From positions 1 through 21,347 of IMG/VR virus record IMGVR_UViG_3300005915_001445: a stretch of DNA of 21,347 nt, one strand, 5' to 3'. A program made the position numbers and the translations under genes. Positions 14,374 to 21,347 of this stretch are shown piece by piece; within the stretch, counting starts at the first letter, position 1; every line of letters begins with the position of its first letter. The DNA comes from a virus. Below the pieces are notes generated by a model. That model was not told the DNA's origin, did not search any database, and saw only the letters and a program-made list of their open reading frames with translations.

Positions 14374-14401
14374 AATATATTCAAATCAAACTAAATTGCA
14401 A
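14374..14401 (-). promoter_or_regulatory. Promoter P6
   Basis: TTGCAA (14396-14401), a 16-bp spacer ending TTTGAA, and TATATT (14374-14379) on the minus strand. It drives the structured RNA. Confidence 0.72.
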
Positions 14402-14452
14402 GACAAAATTATACCACTAAAATCACATAATGATTCTTGCTTTTATATGAAA

Positions 14453-14482
14453 GAAAAAAGGCAATGATAAACACCGCCTTTT
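14453..14482 (-). terminator. Terminator of the late operon
   Basis: AAAAGGC (minus strand), a 13-nt loop and GCCTTTTTT form a stem of at least 7 bp with a T-run. It lies 24 bp after the stop of the peptidase gene. It is nearly symmetric and might act on both strands. Confidence 0.85.
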
Positions 14483-14506
14483 AATCTATATTTTTGTTTT
14501 GGTTAA

Positions 14507-15346
14507 CTACAAATCTTTGTCAGTAAATTCATATGATTTCCTCATTGCACTCGCTCATTCTCCTAATGCTTTTTTATATTCCATTTCTGTTTCTACATCC
14601 CATAATTTCTTTGCTAGTTTTACATACACTTTAGCGTATTGCAATGATTTAAATTTCTTAAATTTACCTGTATCATCTTTATCTATTATAGGGTATTTAT
14701 TATAGAGCAGGTGTATGTCATCATATCTAACAACAAAATACCCTTTCCCTATCCCCCAACTAGGACCATAACTGTTCATACATCTAAATACTTTCCTGTT
14801 GTCATCATAATCCACCATACAGAAAGCGTGTCAAACAAATTTATTATCTGGTCTATTCCTATACATACCAGTCCTTTTTATGTATGCCCAATCGCCTCTA
14901 GGACTTCAAGTGTAAATCCATTTCCCTATATCTATCGCCTGTTTTATTTCCTGTATCTGTTTTGTTTTAGAGATTGATTTCACCCTAGTAAATCATTCAA
15001 TCAATCCTTCTTTCATCATTACTCACATCGCAGCTTGTAGGGATTTGATTTTATTTCCTTTCTCCCATATAGTTAGAGGATTAATTTGTTTATAAATCTT
15101 TCAATGTTTTTCATACTCTAAGATATTCTGTGCGTTGTTTATATGAGTGACACCATACCTTGTGCAAGCAGGTACTCCTCATTGATTGAAAGTTGTTATT
15201 TTTTTATATGGCCATTTCTTTTCTCCTCATTCTGCATATCAGTTTATATATTCGTGGAATGGGTAATCCCTCTTATCTGGAATATCTATACACGAATCTG
15301 CAACCTCTCAACCACTAAACAAATAATTGAAATATTTTTTTAGCAT
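14507..15346 (-). CDS. Papain-like cysteine peptidase, probable lysis or entry enzyme (279 aa)
   Basis: The C1-type catalytic set is visible: Q55 in NQGGVPAC61 (papain Q19/C25, same spacing), H173 in VGHAFCMVDYDD, and N191 in MNSYGPSWGIGKGYFVV. The GHA-x-x-x-V-D-Y-D and NS-x-G-x-x-WG-x-x-GY motifs are typical. A family peptidase cleaves peptide bonds through a Cys-His pair. Here it follows a holin in a late operon, so it may act as endolysin on peptide cross-links, or it may process virion or host surface protein. There is no signal peptide. The C-terminal 70 residues (KFKKFKSLQYAKVYVKLAKK) are basic and could bind the wall. UGA supplies the Gly of QGGVPAC and VGHAF. Confidence 0.85.
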
Positions 15347-15372
15347 CTCTTTTGTTTTAGAATTTAAAATGG

Positions 15373-15840
15373 TTATCTAATTTTCTTCTGTAATAAAGTT
15401 TTTATTAATTTCAATATCTTTTTCAAGGCATAGGAGATTGCATCGAACTCCTCAACATCTTTCCCAGTCCTTATCGCAGCAATATTACTTACGATACTAT
15501 ATGCCTCTGCTAATGCTAATAATCCTGCGGAGAATGGTGCAATCCACATAGTTTCTACACCCGCAGCTTTCCCCATAACTCATAAAGTTAGTGGGATTAT
15601 TAAGATAGAAAGTTTTGCTAATATTCCTGTTCTTGCTCTGCTAGAGGTAATAGATTTCCCTCAATACAATGAATAACTTTTAATAATTCCTAGAAAGAAA
15701 TCAGCCATAATAAGTACCGCTAGTATAGCAAATGCCTCTATGTTCCAATTACAGTAAGTAAAGAACGCTATCACCGCTGGGTACATACTCAACTTAACCC
15801 AACTTCCAAAACTCCAATCTACAACCATCTTGTTTTTCAT
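15373..15840 (-). CDS. Phage holin, toxin-secretion/holin-4 type (155 aa)
   Basis: Membrane segments YPAVIAFFTYCNW, AFAILAVLIMADFFLGIIKS and LAKLSILIIPLTLGVMGKAA are followed by an amphipathic region with LALAEAYSIVSNIAAIRTGK and EEFDAISYALKKI. The order ADFxLG, TSSRARTG, LA-x-AEAYSI-x-SN is that of the phage holin_4 family. Holins open the inner membrane to end the infection cycle. UGA gives SLYGGKS and TLGVMGK. The gene lies 26 bp upstream of the cysteine peptidase, forming a lysis cassette at the end of the late operon. Confidence 0.88.
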
Positions 15841-15849
15841 TTTAAAGAA

Positions 15850-17676
15850 TTAAAGTATTCATTTTTTATGGGTGATGTTTGCAATCCTATCTCCTGTGTC
15901 ATAATCTAGCACAATATAACTACAAGTTTTATTAGCATTATCTGTTGATGGGTTAGTTCCTATACCACCACTTACATCAACAAGAGTCCATTCATATCAG
16001 AACGCTCCACCTTTAATATAAAGTGTAAACTTACCAGAGAAATCTCTAGTTATTTTTAATCTATATCGTGTATTTATTTTAAGATAATTGTCCGCCGAAG
16101 CCAGTAATGTTCCACCATCTTTTAAAATCCTTATAACTTCTGAGTTATCAAAAGATATAGCGTATGTATTTAATACACTTGGTCGTAAAGAGTCGTTAGC
16201 TATAAATATAGTATATTGAACAGCATTTCCTCAAACCTTATTTAAATCAAACTCCCAAGTCCCGTATGCTTCATCGTTTTGGAATCCTATTGCTCCTGCT
16301 GCTGTACATTGTAAGTATTTTGTTCCTTTTGTTAAATGTGTTAATACTCCATCGTTAGTAGTTAGTTCTTCTGTTTTATAAACTCCTGTTCCAACAGTCC
16401 ATCCTAGTGGTAGTTTGTTTTGTCCGTCTGCAGGATTCCCTTGGAAATCTTCTTTGATATATGTGTCTTGTATCAATTTACTAGTATGATAACCTTCTCA
16501 ATGGTATGTTCAATGTAAATTATTACTTGAACTATCATAAGCTACACTTCATTCTTTTTCATCTAACTTATACCAAAAATAACTAACACCAGCTTTAGTA
16601 AATTTAACATCTGAGATGATACCCTTATGAAAATCACCAGTTGCATTCAATTTTCCAAAACGTTCTATAGTAAAATTCTTTTGTGAAATTGTAGAAATGT
16701 CTTCTGTGTATTCTACACCATCTATAATCATATACATTTCGTTAGTAGATGAACGAACACCTACTTTAAATTTTGTCGGCACATCGTAAGGAGTATCTTT
16801 AATTATAGTTTTAGTGACAGAACCATCTCAATATTTAAAATAACAATCTCTATTATAATATCCTATATAAAATCAATCATTACCACCTATGTATGCGTCA
16901 ATCACTATTGAATAACTTGTTGTTTCTAAAGAAGCAATATATTCAAACTCCCAATCTCCTGTTCCTGAAGTAATACCAGCAGGCAAATCAACGAAATTGC
17001 GTACACCATCCCCTTTAAAAACTGTCTTGAATTCTCCTATCTGTCTCTTAGGAGGACATATATAACTCCTATGTAAATATTCATTATATTTATTTGCTCT
17101 TTCTAAAGTTGTGAAACTGTGGTCGTATATTTCTCGGTTGAGAAAACCACCAGTAAAATAAGCAGCACTTCCTTCACGTTTACCTATATAAACATCTCCT
17201 CCATTAATTAACGCTAATGATGACTGTTCTCTACCAATATAAGTCGTTACTTGAATACCATTTAACAAACAATCATATGCACTACCATTCCAAATCATAA
17301 TTATCTGATTATATCCTGCAGGTATATTATCTTTTATATATAAGGATTTACTACCACCAATAGTATCATACATTATAAAAGTTTCATCTGTCATAACACC
17401 ACTGAATTCTCCTATTGCTATAAAACCTGTACTTGTCAAACTTCCTAATACCACCGCAGCCATACCAGCTACTATTTTATTTTCTAACCAAAACTCCATA
17501 ACTATAGTTTTATAATCTCCGGCTACTGTTCCTGAATAAACATAATTAGCTCAAGCACAATCTAAAGAAAAACCTTTCCCTAATTGCTTCATAGCATTAG
17601 TTCCTGATTTGGTAATTGTAGAACCAAACTTATCTAGGAAAGTCCCTTTATGTAATGGTAGTCAAAATAGTTGCAT
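15850..17676 (-). CDS. Large jelly-roll tail-fibre or receptor-binding protein (608 aa)
   Basis: This is a beta-rich protein with concanavalin/LamG-like segments. The N-terminal part (about 1-230) has MEFWLENKIV, YNQIIMIWNGSAYDCLLNGI and GGDVYIGKREGSAAYFTGGF. A second part (230-400) has PTKFKVGVRSSTNEMYMIID and IISDVKFTKAGVSYFWYKLD. A C-terminal part (400-608) has PLGWTVGTGVYK, YGTWEFDLNKVGGNAVQYTI and RLKITRDFSGKFTLYIKGG. Such modules bind glycans or host surface. The standard code yields at least four pieces; UGA=Gly makes one frame. It follows the second LamG protein by 3 bp, and the two probably work together on the virion tail. Confidence 0.8.
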
Positions 17677-17679
17677 CGT

Positions 17680-18948
17680 TTATATATTATTTATAAAATA
17701 ATGTTTAGTTGAATGATAATCTCTAGCGACTTCTTCTGCACTCCAAGCTTTATTGTTAATATTTACATTTCCTAAAAGTCCTAAATAATCAGAAGAATCA
17801 TTAGCTCTTACACCAATAGTTAGATTTACAGTATCGTTATCAATAACTCCCCCATTACCAGAACCTCCTGTACTAGGCTCTAACTTACCATCTACATATA
17901 CTAATAAATCAGTACCATTATTTATGCCAATAATTCTATGCCATTGATTATCATTGAAAGTAGCAGCAGTTGTAGATGCTTGTTTGGCAGCACCAGAAAT
18001 AAAAATTAACATATAAATGCTTCCGCCTGAAGTATATAAACCATAATCTCTATTTGTATTATCATCTTTAGCTATTATAAATTGTGTTCCAGAACCATTA
18101 AATTTAACCCAAGCAGATAATGTTATGCTTCCTGTAATTTGTAAAGAAGCAGGATTTCCACAATCTAATTTACTCGTACCTCCATCAAAACTCATTACAT
18201 ATCCAGGAGTGTCTCTTACTATGTCAACTGCTGTATTGGTTATTGTGTTCCCCCATCTATCTACAATACTTCCTAGTCTAGGGTCTATATCAAGAACAGT
18301 ACCCTCTATACTAGGTGGTACATATAACCTATCGTTTGCTAAAGCAAGAGCTTCTTCTGCTGTTGAATCATTTTCATAAATATCTATCAAATTTATATCA
18401 CCAGTGGAATAAACTGTTGAGTATAAACCTAAAGTAAATTTTTCAGTTGTGAAAGTAGGGCATGAAGCAGGAATATTTGCTGTAAAAGTTAATGTTTGTA
18501 AAACACCACCAACATACACTTTCATTTTACCAGCATTACCAGTCCCACCACCATCATAAACAAAAACAATATCATAAGTTCCACTTGATAAACTTACTTT
18601 TCCAAATGAACCTGTTGCATTACAAACAATAAAATATAAATAATTATCTGCAAGTTTTACAAAGACAACTCTATTAGTACCATCTGTATATTGTTGTAAA
18701 CTCAACGTCACGCCATCTACAACAGTCCATTTTACCCTTACGGTGAATTTTGTTCTTCCACTAAAATCTATCTTGTTTCTAGGATATTCTATTTTATCAG
18801 TATTGGCAGCTAAGAAACTCATTACCCCATTACTTAGAGTAGGATTACCGATAATAGTCCCTCAATTTTTTACTATATCAGAATAGCTATTAAAGGTTTC
18901 CCTAAAAATCAATCTTCTATCTAGTGATACTAAACTTTCTTTTGCCAT
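17680..18948 (-). CDS. LamG-domain tail-fibre or receptor-binding protein (422 aa)
   Basis: Two LamG/concanavalin-like domains are visible. The first (about 45-190) has FTVRVKWTVVDGVTLSLQQY and GTYDIVFVYDGG. The second (about 225-415) has SITLSAWVKFNGSGTQFIIA, DNQWHRIIGINNGTDLLVYV and DGKLEPSTGG, and ends AWSAEEVARDYHST. The pattern W-H-R-I...L-V-Y-V-D-G-K is diagnostic of LamG. The domains bind carbohydrate or protein ligands, and phage tail fibres often use them for host recognition. UGA occurs only once, at residue 39 (VKNGGTIIG), so most of this gene is readable in the standard code, unlike its neighbours; the true start lies 42 codons upstream of the first standard-code Met. Confidence 0.86.
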
Positions 18949-18960
18949 TATTAAATTCGA

Positions 18961-19362
18961 TTAGGCTGTAAAACTTTTCACAAACTCTGTTCGTGTCTTT
19001 CAATCCATTACTTCGTCTAAAATGTCTTCAACTTCCCAGTCCTCACAGCTCAAAGAATCTATGAGAGCGGTTTTAGATGCTACTTTGAAGTATCATACCT
19101 TCTGCGTTATTTCCCCTGTTTCTAGGTCAATCACTTGCGGTGTCACCACATAACTTCAATTCATTTTATTTCTTATTTCTGATACAACAACATCTATCTG
19201 TTTTCCCAGTCCTAACCTCACTTCTTCAATTTCATCTACATTATAGTGTTCATTTGTTGCAATAGGTCAAAAAATAAATCACTCCATAATCTCTTTAGAG
19301 GTTATCTCTCCCCATTTCTCTTTAAAAATTTTTTTGATTTCTAATTGTTTTGCTTCGTTCAT
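18961..19362 (-). CDS. Hypothetical protein (133 aa)
   Basis: The protein starts MNEAKQLEIKKIFKEKWGEI, followed by TNEHYNVDEIEEVRLGLGKQ, NKMNGSYVVTPQVIDLETGE and VASKTALIDSLSCEDWEVED. It has an alpha/beta character and an acidic C-terminus. UGA codons give Gly in MEGFIFGPIA, MNGSY, KVGYFK and MDGKTR. It lies 12 bp upstream of the LamG gene, in the late operon, so a virion or assembly role is possible. No family is recognised. Confidence 0.68.
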
Positions 19363-19412
19363 TGTTATAAATAATTATAAGTTAAAAGTTTACATTCTAT
19401 GTAGGTTCAAAT

Positions 19413-19559
19413 CTAGTGACCTCATTGTCATATCCGCTGTACCTGTTGTATTTTGTAGTCTTCTTTACGACAAATTCGTGAACAAAAACGCTTACTTTTA
19501 CTATGCACTGGAGATACTCTCATTTCTTTTTCACATATCTCACAATTCCTTATAATCAT
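19413..19559 (-). CDS. Small zinc-finger protein (48 aa)
   Basis: The 48-residue protein has C6-x2-C9 (NCEICEKEM) and C28-x3-C32 (RFCSRICRKED), the spacing of a treble-clef or zinc-ribbon finger, embedded in a basic sequence. It ends QRIGQGGH with UGA glycines. Short free-standing zinc fingers of this kind occur in many phages; some are relics of HNH nucleases, others bind DNA. It stands between two structural genes. Confidence 0.72.
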
Positions 19560-19622
19560 ATTTTATAGTTATATATAAATATATTGTTTATAATGATTAG
19601 TGGCTTTAATGCAAGTTAGTAA

Positions 19623-21311
19623 CTACAAAGCCTTGCGTCTCTCTTTTATAATCAGCGTATTACTTGCCCCGTCATTAACCATTTTATATCTATAATGTCT
19701 TCGGTTAGCATCATCAGCACTACATGCGAATGTTATTGTATCATTCGTAACAGTCACACTTGAAGCTGCTGCAGCTACTCCTGTTATATTATTAAAGAAA
19801 TCTATTTGAATCCAATCAGCGTTTGTTGTATCTTCATCATTTGTTACTTCTAATGTCAATGTCATAGTTCAATCAGCGTCAATCATTTTTCCAGAGAAAG
19901 ACAAATCTTTATATCAATCCATGCTAGCACCTAATGCACTTGGATAATAATTAGTATCTGCTGCAACATTAGTTGTATCAGCTATTGATTGAGAACTATA
20001 ATGTTTATCAATCCCAGATTGTTCTGTAATTTTTAAAACATCAAGAGTACTATCATATGCTTTATCAAACATATTCAAACAAACATCGTAAGTGTCACCG
20101 CTGGTAAATGGTGTCCCTGCTCCAGTAATAGTAATCACATTTGAAGATACACTCATTGTCACCCCATTAGCACCATTCACATATCTTGTCGCAGTTGTAC
20201 CTGCTGTGTCTGTCACTAGAATAGAAGATAACATATTATTTGTTATCGTTCAAGGAGCTCCCGCTATTGTAATACTTGTAGTAGAAGTATATGTTGCTAT
20301 AAAATCATCTCTCGCACTTGAATGTGTATAAGGTGGAATAGGCACAGTTCATTCCAAACCGTCTACCGCTTCACCTATATATCTTAACTGTCCGTGTATG
20401 TTTCAATCTACATCACTCGCCTCGCCTATTGCCCCAAACTGGGTATCATCTGTTGCTATAGTAATCGGATTTGATTGAGCCATTACCGCTGTCCCTGGTA
20501 TTGATTGCCTAGAAACATTAGTATATATTCTGAATGTATCACTAGCCCCGAATGTTGCACCAGTCACAGTCAAAACATTTGCTGCTAAAGTCATAAGTGC
20601 ATCGTCCCTTGTATATGTTGCAACTACTGTACCACCAGTATTAATTTGTTGCACTACTTCAATATCTGCTATTGCTATTGTTGAATGGAATGTAGGTCAA
20701 GCACCAATAGTAATTGTAGCACCTCATAAATAAGCGGAAGTGAAATCTCCACCCGCACTTTTACCTATCAATGTACCGCCTGCAATATTTGTAGCATCTA
20801 CATTTATATCTCCACTAATCGAAACTACTAAATCTCTTGGAATATTTGTGTAAACCACAAATGTATCTGTTCCCCCAAAACTTGCACCAGTCACAGTAAT
20901 CACATTAGTAATGACACTTATAGTGACATCATCTCTTGAATAAGTATTTGCTACCGCTCACGCTGCAGTAAATTGCACTATCGCCTGTATATCTTCTGCG
21001 ATAAGGCTTGCGTGTGAAGTTGGTAATCCTGCTACTGTGATTTGTGTTGCCGCTGTATAAGCAGTAGTGAAATCACCTCAACTTGTTTTTCCTACTAACC
21101 CAGTAGTTGACATAGAAATATTATCTACATTTATTTCTCCTCAATCTAAAGTAGCCAATACTCTTAGACGACCATTAAGGTCTAATTGAAATGGAGAATA
21201 TTGTCAATCAGCTGTTCCTGTCAACAATCCTGCCGCTGTCGCTACAACTCCTCATCCACTTATTTGTTCTCACGCTTTGTAAACCGCTCACGATACATTA
21301 ATACTAGACAT
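19623..21311 (-). CDS. Repeat-rich virion structural protein (562 aa)
   Basis: The protein starts MSSINVSGAVYKAGEQISGG, with GQYSPFQLDLNGRLRVLATL, a pattern frequent in phage structural or adhesion proteins. Three related units of about 90-110 residues follow (about 72-165, 181-270 and 331-425). Each has G-K-x-x-G-G-D-F-T-x-A-Y or a variant, then I-T-I/V-A-G, then NVITVTGASFGGTDTF-like strands. The C-terminal part (GYKDLSFSGKMIDADGTMTL and DDANRRHYRYKMVNDGASNT) may be a final beta domain. The composition is Thr/Ser/Ala/Val-rich, as in tail or baseplate proteins. The standard code breaks it into several fragments. Its Met start lies 36 bp from the window edge. Confidence 0.78.
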
Positions 21312-21347
21312 TTTTAAAATAATTTAATAGTTAAAAGTTTATTTTAT

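Noticed and set aside
15879-15884. TTGCAA as a further promoter
   Set aside because: No -10-like box lies 16 bp downstream and the site is inside the coding end of the 608-aa gene. The TTGCAA near 6903-6908 is likewise inside a gene.
1-21347. Widespread pseudogenes, frameshifts or degenerate prophage
   Set aside because: All interruptions are TGA in the same frame, and the protein signal continues across them. TAA and TAG are absent from those frames until the true ends.
1-21347. UGA=Trp (code 4, Mycoplasma-like or other phage recoding)
   Set aside because: TGG is used normally for Trp, and UGA falls where families require Gly. Runs such as UGA UGA UGA at 7376-7744 would give implausible Trp clusters.

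Overview
The window is a compact, A/T-rich phage or prophage segment in which every convincing gene lies on the minus strand. The decisive observation is that UGA is a sense codon read as glycine (translation table 25). Read with the standard code, nearly every gene breaks into fragments. Read with UGA=Gly, the fragments fuse into full-length proteins, and UGA falls at glycines conserved in known families: the V-[SY]-G-[ND]-A-x hexapeptide repeat, the DEDDy exonuclease, the RYGGRGI HNH family, a papain-like protease and glycine-zipper membrane segments. TGG is used separately for Trp, and TAA and TAG are the only stops. This code is known from Gracilibacteria and Absconditabacteria (SR1), so the likely source is a virus or provirus of such a host. 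That host assignment is inference.

Layout, in the direction of transcription (right to left). (1) 21311-14507 is a late module: a repeat-rich virion protein, a small zinc-finger protein, a hypothetical protein, two long jelly-roll (LamG-like) tail-fibre or receptor-binding candidates, a holin and a papain-like cysteine peptidase, ending at a strong terminator (14453-14482). (2) 14401-13877 is a roughly 600-bp non-coding block with three promoter-like sites (TTGCAA/T-N16-TATAnT), a structured RNA of about 260 nt, a small RNA of about 70 nt with 11 nt of perfect complementarity to it, and a terminator. (3) 13828-13087 holds two overlapping genes. (4) 12948-10472 is an operon of small accessory genes (DUF2958-like, four-helix bundle, several unknown) behind promoter P3. 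(5) 10280-3229 is a replication and recombination module behind promoter P2: 3'-5' exonuclease, SSB-like protein with an acidic LPF tail, two HNH proteins, a NinB-like protein, a coiled-coil DUF1351-like protein, a replication-protein-like domain, RusA resolvase and many small or membrane proteins. (6) 3118-1 lies behind promoter P1: small membrane proteins, two exported proteins, then a run of genes joined by three identical 29-bp spacers. One of these is a left-handed beta-helix protein whose 24 hexapeptides each contain an in-frame UGA.

Promoters P1 and P2 share 45 of 49 positions and P3 shares the core, so the early and middle operons are probably co-regulated. The intergenic leaders I inspected are A/T-rich and lack a clear Shine-Dalgarno sequence. 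No tRNA, integrase, terminase, capsid gene or reverse transcriptase is visible, so the window is only part of the genome.
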